Assembly (NCBI GenBank): GCA_003255065.1
Contig: QAOA01001143.1
Location: 84,358-148,357 of the forward strand
Length of the DNA: 64,000 bases
From: Cercis canadensis
Taxonomy: Eukaryota > Streptophyta > Magnoliopsida > Fabales > Fabaceae
Reading direction: 5' to 3'
The notes beneath the pieces were generated by a model. It worked only from the letters and a program-made list of their open reading frames with translations. It did no database searches and had not been told where the DNA came from. Positions 10,185 to 21,779 of the stretch are shown one piece after another. The position numbers and the translations under genes are program-made. Within the stretch, counting starts at the first letter, position 1; each line of letters begins with the position of its first letter.

Positions 10185-13100
10185 TCAGATAAGCTTTTTG
10201 TCAATACGTATGCGGGAAATGTGAGCAATCTTCTGCCAGTCTTCCCCTTGCTTCCTCTGGCATCGTTGTTTGAGCAATGGACAATCCCAGATATGTAGAT
10301 CAGAAAGGGAGGCAGGAAGATTGGCAGGCATGAACTGAAGTTTTGAGCAGCTTCCAATCCCCAGATTCTCAAGAGATGTCAGTTCCTGAAGACCGTTCTC
10401 ACATAGAGATTTCAGATTTTGAAGCTTCAGGATATAAAGGGATGTGAGAGTGGATGGTAGAAGCTCTTTCTCTGGAAATGATTCCCCATCTTCACATTTG
10501 CCCCTAATACCAAAGCTTCCAAGAGAAGGAAGTATTTGCAAGTTCCAGTTCTTCCTGCTTGCAAAGAGTCTGTCGCAGTAAGAGATCTCAAGTGACTGCA
10601 AACTTGATGGCAAACCCCCTTCTGGAAATGACTCAAGCTCTGGACAATGCCATATTGTCAAAGTCACAAGGGAAGAGAGTAACAAATTCATCTGTTCAGG
10701 AAGTGACCTCAGCTTCTCACATTGGTCAATTCTGAAATAAGTCAAGTTTGTAGCTGGGAGTCCACCATCTGGAAAAGACAAAAAATTTGGACATGCACTG
10801 ATTCTTAAGGAATTGAGGGATGTAAGATATTGTACATGATCCCTTGAAACTGAAATAGATTCAAGATTTTGACTTCCATGTATGTGAAGATGATTCAGCT
10901 TTGGGAAGAAACCTAATATGAAGGACTTCAGAGAATCACAACTACATTTTATGTATAAGCTCTCAAGAGATGCAAAGCATTCATACATTGGAAAGTCTAT
11001 TTTCCCACAGTTTGTAATATTAAGTGACCCTATTGTATCAGCCATACTACCATTAGGAAGCCTCTTGAGAGACTGACAGCATGACACATTCAATTTTTCA
11101 ATACAAAAGTTTTCTTTGCCAGTTCCCTCGAACAGGAACTCTAATGAATCATATCCACCGACTGTCAGCTTTAATAATTGGGGTGGAAGTTCCTCTGGAG
11201 ACACCTTTTCACAATATTCTAACTGCATTGCACAGACAGCATTTGTCCTTGGAAGTACAGCGACAAGTTGCTGACATTTTGTTATTACAAGTTTTGTTAA
11301 AGAAGGAAGGCTCCTAGGAAGACCCTTCATCAGGTTTGGACAATTTTGTATACAAAGCTTTTGAAGACAAGGAAATGATTTATCTGCTTTTTCATTTGTG
11401 AAAGGAACCCATTCTTGCCACCCTAGCATGTTCTCAAAGCGCAAAGTTTGGAGGGATCTAAATGGTATCTCCTCAGAAGAAAGATCCCCATAAAACTGAG
11501 CGTCAATACAAGGCACGTCAAACCCCACTAAGGCGAGATGTTTGAGGGAGGGCAACTGCCCAAGTGGTGGCAGTGACATGCAATATTTACAACCATGAAG
11601 ATATATGGATGCCATATTTGAAAACTTCCTATCTCCAAGCCAATCTGGAAATTTTGTGCCACCATAGTGCTCAATTGTAAGCTTTGTCAAGCTTTTAGGA
11701 GGTTGCAACTGACAGAGTACATCTCTATCTTTTTGTGAATCATCCACATCCCCACTCCATTTCAAAACTAAATCATTAAGTTGCTTCTTATCCTTCAAAC
11801 CAGCCTCCATTGCATCTTTGGGATCAACAACATTTTGCAGATTTAAGATAGAGAGCTTTCCTTTAAGACACTGAAGTCCCTTCAACTCTTGGATACTGGA
11901 CCCACTTCTTTTACCCAGACTAAATACGGTTAATATTTGGAGATTTTCTAATCTGCCCATATGCAATGGCATTTCACTTAAGTTTGTGCCCGTAACATCC
12001 AGACAACGTAAGTTGATTAGCCTTCCCATGTTGACTGGCAATGCAGTAAGAGAACCACAATTTGTTAATAGCAAAGTCTGCAAATTATACAAAGAACACA
12101 TAGAGTCTGGTAACTTCTTGATTGCAGTGTGAGAGAGGTTCAGATATCGTAAATGCACTAAATTGCCAATTGAATCAGGTATTATAGTCAAATTGTGACA
12201 GTGAGACAGAGAAAGCACCCTTAAACTTCTCAGTCCAGAAAGTAATTCACTTACAGCCTCATTGGATAAGGATCTAGACCATGATGACAACTCTGATGGA
12301 AGGAAGGTCCGTAGACCCTTGGCTTCACAGATGGCCTTGATTGTCTGTGAATCACCAAATTGCACTTTGGAATATGACAAGTGACGCGTTCTTATAGACA
12401 TGTGATCCGTCTTGCCGCTCTCCAATCTTAAAGAAAATTCTCCAGATACAAATTCAGCTAAATCATGGATCAGATCATGCATAATGAAGCATGATTTCTT
12501 TCTACCTAATGGCTGAAAAAAAGACCTAGATACTAGATCATTGAAGTATTCAACACCTGCTGCTTCTTTGTCTCCATTTATCTTGGGGTGTAACAACAGA
12601 TCTTCTGCTATCCACAACTGCACTAGATCCTGCTTTCTGAATACAAAATTTTTAGGGAAGATGGCACAATAAGCAAAACAACGCTTCAAAGGTGACGGTA
12701 GGTAGTGATAACTTAACATAAGAGCAGGAAGAATATTATCATGTGACAAATCCCATATAGCACTATGCAATACCTTAACCCATGCTTTTGGATCTACTTT
12801 GGAACGTAGGAGACCCCCAAGAGCTTTTGCTGCTAATGGCAATCCTTTGCACTTTTTAACAATTTCTCTGCCAATTGCATCCAAGGTTGGATGATATGTG
12901 AAATTTCCATCTTCAAATGCGTGCTTGGCAAACACTAACCAACAATCATCATCAGTTAGCTGCTTTAGATAATGATTTGGAACAGTGCACATGATTGATG
13001 CAACATGTTGACTTCGTGTGGTTACAATGATCTTACTTCCCAGTGCCCCAAACTCGAAAGGGCGCTTTAAAATCTCCCAATCAGAGTAATTCTCATTCCA

Positions 13101-13955
13101 CATATCATCCAATACAATAAGAAATTTCTTCTTAGTAAGAAACTCCTTGAGTTTAACTTGTTGTCGGTTCAGGTCCATTGCATCACATGTCAAGGGGATT
13201 GCCTCATCACATGTCAAGGGGATTGCCTCTAGGATAGTCTTTGTAACTCTAAAGACATCAAATTCCTGAGAAACACCAACCCATACTTTCACACTAAAAT
13301 GCTCCTTAACTCTATTGTCATTATACACAAGTTGAGCAAGGGTTGTCTTACCCACTCCAGCCATTCCAACTATGGCAAGGATAGATATCTTATGGTCACT
13401 AGAATCATCTGCTAGCAGAAACTCAATAATGGAATTTTTATCAGAATCCCTACCAAATACACCAGAACTTTCTACCACAGAAGTTGATTCAAACTTCCTG
13501 GTTGGTAACTCACTGACACCATTTTTCAAACCAAGGGCATCTTTTTGTTTCACAAGAAATTCTAGTCTGTCAAGAACTATCTCAATTCTTTTATCAAACC
13601 GATTAGGTGGACTATTGAAAAAATTCCGCACCTTACTTGTGCTGCTTTGGATCTCAGGTTCCAATTTATGGCTTGTAGCTTCAGTGGTGATCTCATCTAT
13701 GATATCCTCAGCTTGAAAAAAAGCATCTTTAAGCTCGTTGAGCCACTCTTTCACATTCAAATTTGAGGTTTGCCTCTCCTCTGCATCGTTGAGGACTGCA
13801 TCAACAGACAGCAACTGCACCTTCAACTTGTTCAGCAGACCTCCATTGAGCTTTCTCCCTTGAATGAAGTCCATTATATCACGAGATGCCATCCTGTCAA
13901 ACAAAACTTGAAGGAAAGCAGAGAGAAATGCCCCACCCACCATTTCTCCAGCCAT
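10185..13955 (-). CDS. CC-NB-LRR disease resistance protein (RPP13-like/R13L1 type)
   Basis: One uninterrupted 1256-aa frame encodes a cytoplasmic immune receptor that would sense pathogen effectors and trigger defence. An Rx-type coiled coil covers about 8-130 with EDIID at 83-87. NB-ARC follows: P-loop GMAGVGKTT 197-205, kinase-2 LIVLDDMW 279-286, RNBS-B GSKIIVTTR 306-314, GLPL 371-374, RNBS-D CFAYCAIFP 426-434 and MHD 492-494. LRRs fill about 540-1240. All motifs needed for nucleotide binding are present, so it looks functional. A perfect 24-bp tandem repeat (13181-13228) duplicates the eight residues EAIPLTCD between RNBS-A and kinase-2. The start follows the family's usual opening (MAGExVGGAFLSAFLQVLFD) and needs no intron. 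A truncated paralogue lies at 748-2282. Confidence 0.95.
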   Translation of the reverse strand: MAGEMVGGAFLSAFLQVLFDRMASRDIMDFIQGRKLNGGLLNKLKVQLLSVDAVLNDAEERQTSNLNVKEWLNELKDAFFQAEDIIDEITTEATSHKLEPEIQSSTSKVRNFFNSPPNRFDKRIEIVLDRLEFLVKQKDALGLKNGVSELPTRKFESTSVVESSGVFGRDSDKNSIIEFLLADDSSDHKISILAIVGMAGVGKTTLAQLVYNDNRVKEHFSVKVWVGVSQEFDVFRVTKTILEAIPLTCDEAIPLTCDAMDLNRQQVKLKEFLTKKKFLIVLDDMWNENYSDWEILKRPFEFGALGSKIIVTTRSQHVASIMCTVPNHYLKQLTDDDCWLVFAKHAFEDGNFTYHPTLDAIGREIVKKCKGLPLAAKALGGLLRSKVDPKAWVKVLHSAIWDLSHDNILPALMLSYHYLPSPLKRCFAYCAIFPKNFVFRKQDLVQLWIAEDLLLHPKINGDKEAAGVEYFNDLVSRSFFQPLGRKKSCFIMHDLIHDLAEFVSGEFSLRLESGKTDHMSIRTRHLSYSKVQFGDSQTIKAICEAKGLRTFLPSELSSWSRSLSNEAVSELLSGLRSLRVLSLSHCHNLTIIPDSIGNLVHLRYLNLSHTAIKKLPDSMCSLYNLQTLLLTNCGSLTALPVNMGRLINLRCLDVTGTNLSEMPLHMGRLENLQILTVFSLGKRSGSSIQELKGLQCLKGKLSILNLQNVVDPKDAMEAGLKDKKQLNDLVLKWSGDVDDSQKDRDVLCQLQPPKSLTKLTIEHYGGTKFPDWLGDRKFSNMASIYLHGCKYCMSLPPLGQLPSLKHLALVGFDVPCIDAQFYGDLSSEEIPFRSLQTLRFENMLGWQEWVPFTNEKADKSFPCLQKLCIQNCPNLMKGLPRSLPSLTKLVITKCQQLVAVLPRTNAVCAMQLEYCEKVSPEELPPQLLKLTVGGYDSLEFLFEGTGKENFCIEKLNVSCCQSLKRLPNGSMADTIGSLNITNCGKIDFPMYECFASLESLYIKCSCDSLKSFILGFFPKLNHLHIHGSQNLESISVSRDHVQYLTSLNSLRISACPNFLSFPDGGLPATNLTYFRIDQCEKLRSLPEQMNLLLSSLVTLTIWHCPELESFPEGGLPSSLQSLEISYCDRLFASRKNWNLQILPSLGSFGIRGKCEDGESFPEKELLPSTLTSLYILKLQNLKSLCENGLQELTSLENLGIGSCSKLQFMPANLPASLSDLHIWDCPLLKQRCQRKQGEDWQKIAHISRIRIDKKLI
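13181..13228 (-). repeat. 24-bp in-frame tandem duplication in NB-ARC
   Basis: Two perfect 24-bp units, 13181-13204 and 13205-13228, add eight residues at about 243-258 of the NB-LRR protein. They sit in a loop between conserved motifs. Confidence 0.95.
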
Positions 13956-14626
13956 TGTTTCTTTGTAAGGAAATGGCGGAATTCAATGAATTTGAAGAAC
14001 TAGGGAACTAGAAAAAACAGAAAAATAAATCATGAAAAGAAGAGGGGGTGTATACTGTATAGCTAAATTTCTGCTTTGTGTTGTGGCCGACTCCAGACAG
14101 CATTCAGCGCCAAGAACAACCTTTTTTGGCTTTTGTCATACTCACTTGTACAGTTGAACTTCTTTGAATTTGCCTTTAACAAAAGAAGGGCCAATTATTC
14201 CATAGATGGAATGTGGAATGCTATGCTATAAATTTAGCATATTTATTATTATTATTCCATATTCTCCATCATAATTGGAATTTTTCTTTTAGGCCAACCA
14301 TAATTGGAATCTCTAGCTAGACGGTATTTTGTATCTTACCACCAAAATAAAGATTGAGAATAAGTAAAAGAATTTAAATAAAAAAATTTAAGTGAAATTT
14401 AACATTATATTCTATTTCAGTTTAGTTCTTTTATTTATAATTATATATTACAAATGACTCTTTGTGTGCCTTACTAGAATTGGATTACATGAACTTCTCC
14501 ATTTACTTCCAATCTTATTTCGTACTTGTTGGGAGAAAGAGAATTCAATTCCATTCTTACCTTTATTACAAAATGAAAATCTTGCAATTTTAATTGTCTT
14601 GAAAAATTTACATCTTAAGTTATTCA

Positions 14627-14662
<36 letters not shown>

Positions 14663-17600
14663 TTCCCCCTAATAGCTGATCTTTTTTGCCTTCACAATTT
14701 GTTCTTTTCAACTCATCTCTCAAACAAGTTTAAATGGGCTAGTCCAATGGGCCATACTTATTTTAGCAACACTACAAATTATTATGTGGAAAGTGGAAAC
14801 TATACAAAAATAGGATAATGTTATATTGCTATTTACACATTAATTAAGTTTACATGGTATAATCCAAATTTAATAGGGTTCATTTATTTATTTGTTTATT
14901 TTTTGTATAGTGTGAGCTAATGCAAGAATTAATAATGTGCAATAAGCATTCTCATAAAAATATCTTATTAGTTTTATATGGAATTAGTGAAAACTATTGT
15001 CTCATTGGGATACTACTTCCTTAATATATATGCAATTTTCTATGAGGACGTAGTTCACCCCCTCTTCATCCAATCATCTAAAAAGGAAATTGGGCAAATT
15101 GACCCAAAAAATACATTTTTTCAAATTATTTATTAAAATTGAGTATTTTGCAAACAATTTACAAAAAATGGTATACTTTTGGTCATGCTACATGGGGAAC
15201 TAGTGTGTTTATGAGTGTCACGTTACATTAGAGTAATGTAACTCTACTTCTCAAGAAATTGAAAAATACTTTCACGCTACTTTTAGAAGAAACGTGACAC
15301 TTCAAAAAATGCTACTTTCTCGTGTAGCGTGATCATATTTATCCAAAAAATTGCAATGCTTTTGTATAAATAATTTGTACAGTATCTCGTTTCAGTAAAT
15401 AGTTTGAGGAATTATATTTTTTTGTCAATTAACCAGGAAATAGAGTTAGACTAAAATTTATAATTTCTTTTTCATTATTATGTCTTTTGTTTTTTAAAGT
15501 CTAACATGTTGTCAAACTTTCCAACTTGGCTTTTTCTCTGATAAAAATTATAAATCAGTCAAAAAAGCCATGTTTCCATTTTAATTAAATTTTAAAATTT
15601 GAAAACTTGTTTCCTAATCTTTAGAAAATATGAGAAATAAATACCTTTCTCCATGAAGGTGTTGAAAAATTTTAATTTTCTAAATCTCCTCTGAGGAAGC
15701 TTTTCTACAAAAACAAAAGAAAAATAATAGCAGAAAGTAAACTTGAGTGATGGCCTTTCTTGGTGCTAAAAAATCTAAACGAACAGCGCAAAACGATAAA
15801 ATTGGTCTCTAATCTCTGTACGTAAACTAAAGTAAAAACCTTCACGTTAAGTTAGCTCTGTTGGTAGACCCCTCAATGTTCTTGTCTCATCTCCCAACCA
15901 TGCACTTTGCATAAGCGTTTGAACATGAAAACAAATAACAAGGAAGAATAAACAGATCATTGTTTTTGGTCAATGAGAGATTTTATGTACCTATTAAATT
16001 AGATGCAATTGTTTTTGGCTCTCTCTTATTTCCCAAAACCAAAAGGAGAAAAATACGAAAGAAGCTTTTCTTGTTTTATGCAAAATGATAAATTGTTAGA
16101 GAGAAAGGAGAGACAATATTGCCAATAATTTGGTGGGTGTCCTACATTTTTTCTTCTCTACATGTCCATGTCGAGGGGACGAGTTTTCTCAGAATGGACA
16201 ACACAAATTCCTATCAATCACTAACTTATTCCATAGTTCGTAGTTCATACCTATCCTTTTTTCGCTTCTATTTTTGTTTTTCGTTATTCTTGTTTGTAAT
16301 TATGGTTATTAAATCGGAGATTCTATGATACTACATAAATATGTCAAATTACACTGATATAGCAAACATGCATAATTTTTATATTTTATTGAATATAAAT
16401 ATAATTTATCTTATTTTCTCAAACAAATTTAAAAATAATTAATTTGTACACATGTTAATTCACACATTAGTTATTTTTATATAATATGATATACTACATA
16501 AATACCGAAAGTATCTAAAAAACCTCCTTATTCAATTATTGCGCATGAGACGTGCGCGTAAGTCCATGTTACATTTGCCTTTTCAATTAATTTGCAGTGC
16601 TACTCTGCCCGCTTCCGAAATTATATTTGTGGGGACTTAGAATTATGTCAAACAAACTAACAAGAGTTTTATAGTCAAAGTGATAAGAGATCGCTCACTT
16701 CAACGGAAGATTTTGAATTTGAATCATTGTCAAGGCGTTTAGTGATGCTAAACCTTGGCACTGTCGCTTGGATAATAACGTTAAGTCTCGTGGAGTTTGT
16801 TCATTCAATAATGTATAACATCTCTTTGTCAGTATTAAACCCAATGCTCACTGTCAAATTTATTGGGTACTGCTACCCTAATTTGCCCATTTTGTTAAAA
16901 AAAAAATCATGCCAAGTAAGTTGGTTAGACTGATTTTTTACCGTTTGATCGATTACCTATCACTTGAGCATCTTCTCCACAATAAGAATTTGATATATCA
17001 TAAAAATTTGTAAGAAAATTAGATTTTTAAAAATCTAAGATTTGGTTCCATAATTTTAATATATTAAATTTTTGTTGAATAAAAATAAATAAATGAATAA
17101 TTAATAGAGAGTTATTCTTAATTTTTAAAATTAGGAGAAAATATATTTAAGTATTAAATAAATTAAAATTAAATAGGTATCATTTAGAATAAAATATAAT
17201 TAAAATATCATTTAAATTTATGTGATTATTATGTTTATATATATGTGTTTATTATTTTAAGAGTATTTGGTCATCATGACCACTTGATATACAATTCACC
17301 ACTTCTGTGTCTTAGATAATGTCAGTATTTGACTTCATTATATATATAATAAAAAATTACTTTTATGTGAAATAGGGTGAAACTTTTTTATTTCTATTTG
17401 ATTGATTCAAAATAATTATCTCTTATTTTTATTTTGCAAAAAATAACATTTTCACAAATAATTAAATTGGCACACACAACTATCTATAATCTATGTGGTG
17501 AAATCTGGATCAAACTGCAAGTAATATATTAAAAAAAAAAAATCCCATAGTTTTAAAACAACCTTATTTTAACGAAAGATTTTCAAAACCTTTTTTTTTT

Positions 17601-17740
17601 TTTAGGTGGCGATAAAAAGGTTTGAAAAGGCACGTGATAGAAGAACAATACATTTTGCAGTGACAATTTTATAAATTTAATAATTTCTTTCTCTTTTCTC
17701 CAACAAGACGCTGAAATAAAATTTCCGTTCCCATTGTAAA
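13956..17740. other. Intergenic region upstream of NB-LRR and of pheophytinase
   Basis: AT-rich and without a credible gene. It contains a (TA)n run at about 14632-14659 and a MITE at 15091-15434. The short frames at 14464-14723 translate repeats or low-complexity sequence. The NB-LRR promoter lies just above 13955. Confidence 0.7.
15091..15434. mobile_element. MITE with long inverted repeats and 7-bp target duplication
   Basis: The left arm (tgggcaaattgacccaaaaa onward) pairs with the right arm, whose reverse complement begins ggttaattgac, over more than 100 bp of imperfect match including tggtcatgctaca/tgatcacgctaca. AGGAAAT flanks both ends (15084-15090 and 15435-15441). About 344 bp, noncoding. 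The target length and long TIRs suggest a Mutator-like or related MITE. Confidence 0.75.
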
Positions 17741-17874
17741 ATGGGGGGTTTTTCTTGGCTTACAAAGGAAGGAGAAGCTTCCAAGCAACGAAAACATATT
17801 TCTCTAGATCTTGTCGGAATCTCCTTAAAAACTGGAGCAGCAGATTCTCATGCTCCGTCTTTCATTAAATTAAA
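17741..17874 (+). other. Candidate 5' leader exon with upstream ORF
   Basis: An ATG at 17741 opens a 45-codon stretch ending at a plausible donor (aag|gtaaat, 17875). If spliced to the acceptor before ggcataattt (about 18221), this would be a leader exon of pheophytinase, and the small frame would overlap the main start in another frame. Everything here is inferred from splice-site appearance; no homologue is recognised. Confidence 0.3.
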
Positions 17875-18237
17875 GGTAAATTTTTTTTTTTTGAAGTTCA
17901 ATTCTAATATTTTAAGATTTCCTGATGGTGGGTCTGTTTAATTAATTGTGAAGAGATTGTCCTCCTTCGTTGAATTATATACTTTATAGCTACAATTTCA
18001 ATTGGATTGCTCGAGTCTCCAGTAAGTTCTGTTTGTGCTTTCTTCTATCCTGGCTACAAAGTGGAAAAGTGGCCAAATTAGTTGCTTAGTGTTGAAGAAG
18101 AAACGATTCAATTTAGACTTAAAAAGTGTCAAATTTGTTCTTTTTTCTCCTTTTTCTATGATCATAAGGAAATTTAAGCTGAATTTATACTCAATTAATT
18201 TTCTGTGGTTGGTTAATACAGGGCATAATTTATGGGT

Positions 18238-21097
18238 ATGGAAATCCTCTCATACGGTTCCGCTCCATGCTGCTATGTTGTGAACTCCAAGTTGAAATTG
18301 GTTGAAAAGAGCTTAATTTCACGTGAATCAAGGTTACCCAGTATTGGAAATCATGGAATTTATTACACTAAAGTTGTTTGGAGATGTGGGTCTATGAGGT
18401 TTTATAATATGGATCAGTCTTTTGTGGGGAACCATGGCCAGCCAAGAGGTTCTAGGTCACTAGATGCCCTTGAAGGGTCCAAAAGAATTAGTTCCAAGGT
18501 CTATAGTGGAAGCTATGATGGTTATGTGATTGGTGGTAAAGAGGATGCAAAAGATATTTCAGGAACAGAGGAACCTGCAACTAAGCTTTTGATTCCAGGT
18601 CTGCCAGATGAGTCAAATGGTGAACCTGGTGCCCCAATAAGTAGTTGCTTTTGGGAATGGAAGCCTAAACTTAATGTACACTATGAAAAGGCTGGGTGTG
18701 AAAATGCGGATTCCCCAAATGTTCTCTTTCTTCCTGGTTTTGGTGTGGGTTCTTTCCATTATGAGAAGCAACTGAAGGATTTGGGCCGTGAGTTTAGAGT
18801 TTGGGCACTGGATTTTCTGGGGCAAGGAATGTCCTTGCCTTTTGAAGATCCTACTCCTAGTTCTAAGGAAGGGGCTATATCCAATGGAGAAACTTCTTCA
18901 TGGGGTTTTGGAGATGAAGCTGAACCATGGGCAACTGAGCTTGTATACTCTATTGATTTATGGCAGGATCAAGTTCGCTACTTCATAGAAGAGGTAACTG
19001 ATGCATACGTGATTTCTTTATTATGTTCATGTGTTGTTTGATACTAACAGATCCTTAGTTCTTTCAGGTCAGTCTATTGAAAAGAATTCCTTGGGTTATA
19101 AAATTGTACTATATTAAAGGCTGTTCCTTCTCCATTTGTGCTTTTTTCTTTAGTTTTGGATTTCTGTAACCACTTTAAATCTTTAGTTACATGATAAACA
19201 TCATTAGTATACATCTTTAAGTTATATGAGAAGGATTATATGTAGATTTTTTCATCTTTTGAGCAGTCATATCATTAATAGCTTTGGATGCCGCCTCCAA
19301 ATGGAGGTAGAGTTTATAAACATAATTAATTTGTTAATTTTGTTAATATTCATACTAGCAATGCATATAGTTGGTACAGATTTTATCTGCACTCTCTTCA
19401 ATACTTTGTGTAAAGGCCAAGGTTTTCATCTTTCTATGATTTATCATCTTCAGTATATTTATTCATCTAGAGAAGAAAGTTTTGATATTGAGTTTGGGCC
19501 TTAGAATGTTATCTACAATATTACTCGATGCTATCTTGCTTGCAGAAATTGAGTTTATTCAATGAATGTGTGGAGTAATGACTTGAATTGATATTTATAG
19601 GTAATTGGTGAACCGACCTATGTTGTCGGCAACTCACTAGGAGGATTTGTTGCATTGTATTTTGCAGCACGCTACCCTCATTTAGTGAAGGGTGTCACAT
19701 TGCTCAATGCAACACCGTTTTGGGGATTTCTGCCAAATCCTGTAAGAAATCCGGGACTGGCAAGAATTTTTCCATGGGCTGGAAAGTTTCCTCTACCTTC
19801 AAATGTAAGGAGGCTTACAGAGTTGGTGTAAGTATCACTTTACTTTATTCATTGCTTGATTTCTCTCTTTCTGGCATATATGTTCAAGGTCCATTGAACT
19901 ACTTTTTTGATTAATTTTTTTTTTTCTTAGGTGGGAGAAGATTAGTGATCCTACAAGTATTGCTGAGGTCCTCAACCAGGTTTATGCAGATCATTCAACA
20001 AAAGTAGATAGCGTGTTTTCACGTATAGTTGAAACAACAAGGCATCCAGCTGCTGCTGCATCATTTGCTTCAATTATGTTTGCTCCTCAGGGAGAATTAT
20101 CCTTCAATGAAGCGTTATCGAGGTAGGCATGAATACATCTTGAACTGGTATGGATATTCATGAATACCACCTATGTTTCTTGCTTCAAGTTAAGGATTTC
20201 TAGGGTGTTTACATTTTAGATGTCGAACAAACAATGTGCCAATCAGCCTCATGTATGGAAAAGAAGACCCCTGGGTGAAGCCAATTTGGGGACTTCAGGT
20301 TAAAAGGCTGGTGCCTGATGCTCCATATTATCAAATCAGCCCTACTGGTCACTGCCCTCATGATGAAGTTCCTGAGGTACACAATTCCTCTCTATTTAGT
20401 TTGAAAGTATTATTTCATTAGCCAATTCTTTACAATCGGCGAAGAAAGACACTGACGCTGGTGCTCTTGTTTGTGCCATGTTTGATGAGTTTCAAATGCA
20501 AAATTTTAATGAAGAATCTGTTTGATTTCCATTTAGTTGGGACCTTGTTTATTTGTAGATAGGAGACAGATGATTCATGAAAATCTATCCTTTCAGAACC
20601 AGTCATTTGTGATATATATCTTGCTAGACTAGGCAAATTGAGGTAAAGAGAGTTGATAATCTGGGTTTGGGTTTTGTCACATCGAGTGTCTGGAATATGA
20701 GAAAGGAAATGAAGTATCAAAAATAGTATGTTTGAGCTTTTACTCAAATTGGTTAAACACTATCAAATATTGAATTCCTTCCTCAGTTTTGGTTTCATAT
20801 GGTTGTCATTATTAGAATAATCAACACCATAAGTTTCATTGTTAGCAGGTCATAAATTTCTTACTGCGTGGGTGGATCAGAAACCTAGAGTCGCAGGGTT
20901 CTGTCTCATTACCTCTGCTTGATGAACCAGATAGTTTGAAACACACTATATCCAGGGAGTTAGAATTTATCAGAGAAGGTTCAAGAAAATCAGTGATGGT
21001 CAGATATTTCGGCTCCAGTTTCTCACTTTGGAACAGGGTAAGATCTTATATCAATTCTCGGTTCAAGTTCAGAAAAATGGCAGTCAAATCTCGGTGA
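18238..21097 (+). CDS. PPH: Pheophytinase, chloroplastic (alpha/beta hydrolase)
   Basis: Five coding exons (18238-18993, 19601-19827, 19931-20122, 20220-20376, 20849-21097) with GT-AG introns give 526 aa; Arabidopsis PPH has about 484. The enzyme removes phytol from pheophytin during chlorophyll breakdown in senescing chloroplasts. The first about 50 residues are Ser/Arg-rich, like a transit peptide. Family signatures are clear: LIPGLPDESNGE, FLPGFGVGSFHYEKQL, the nucleophile elbow GNSLGG (Ser264), GKEDPW with Asp408, and GHCPHDEVPE with His436. All three catalytic residues are present. An in-frame ATG at 18232 would add two residues; the inner start MEIL matches the family better. The N-terminal region (residues 50-100) is longer than in Arabidopsis and poorly conserved. 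Confidence 0.93.
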
Positions 21098-21670
21098 CAT
21101 GATCAGCTATGCTGTTCTCAAGAACATGATGTATATAGATCATTGTATACTATCTTCTGTGATTTATAGATTGTATCTAATGAACCATAGAATCAGTTGT
21201 CAATTTTACACGTATCAATCATTACAATAGTTAAAGAAAAGAGAGATTCAATCTAGTGAAAATTAATATTTTAGTTATAAAAAAAATACAGCATTTATCC
21301 ATTTGGTGTTTTTACTTTAAATTTATTCAACTAAATATTTGTATGTTTTAATTAGCTTCAATTTAGGGTGTATGAAAGGACTAAATTGAAGCAAACAAAA
21401 AGATACGAAATTTCAATTGAGTAAATTAGAAGTGAAGGGACGAAATTGAGATATGTTTATCTTCAAGAACCAAAATGAGTTTTTTTTTTCTTCAAAATAG
21501 TTATTTGAATGAGATAAACAAAAATGATTTGGTTAAACCTTTGGCTTTAGTCTATATGTATAAGTGCCACATCATCATATATGACATCATCTAATTGTAG
21601 TATCCGAAGCCAAGTGTCATAAAGCGAAGGCATAGGTGGGTGAGTTGGAAGTAATGCCACCTTGACTCTT
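21098..21670. other. Pheophytinase 3' flank / LEA upstream spacer
   Basis: AT-rich, gene-free spacer between two same-strand genes, about 680 bp in all up to the LEA start. It should contain the pheophytinase 3' UTR and distal LEA promoter. I see no repeat element in it. Confidence 0.6.
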
Positions 21671-21686
21671 GCATGCTCAACACGTG
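21671..21686 (+). promoter_or_regulatory. RY-like and G-box/ABRE motifs upstream of LEA
   Basis: GCATGC (21671-21676, RY-type core) is followed four bases later by CACGTG (21681-21686, G-box with ABRE core), about 95-110 bp before the LEA start codon. In known seed genes these bind B3 factors (ABI3/FUS3) and bZIPs (ABI5 type). The pairing suits a seed-maturation promoter, though binding is inferred. Confidence 0.5.
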
Positions 21687-21779
21687 CTAATCTGAAAAAG
21701 TCCTGCATTAAATTCCTCATAAATTCACCTTTGCATTGGCCACTACTCACTAAAAACCACACCATTTTCAACTGCAAAT

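Noticed and set aside
11081-11317. Plus-strand ORF in the LRR region
   Set aside because: Antisense shadow of the NB-LRR gene; the same applies to the copy at 1942-2259 and to 13372-13716.
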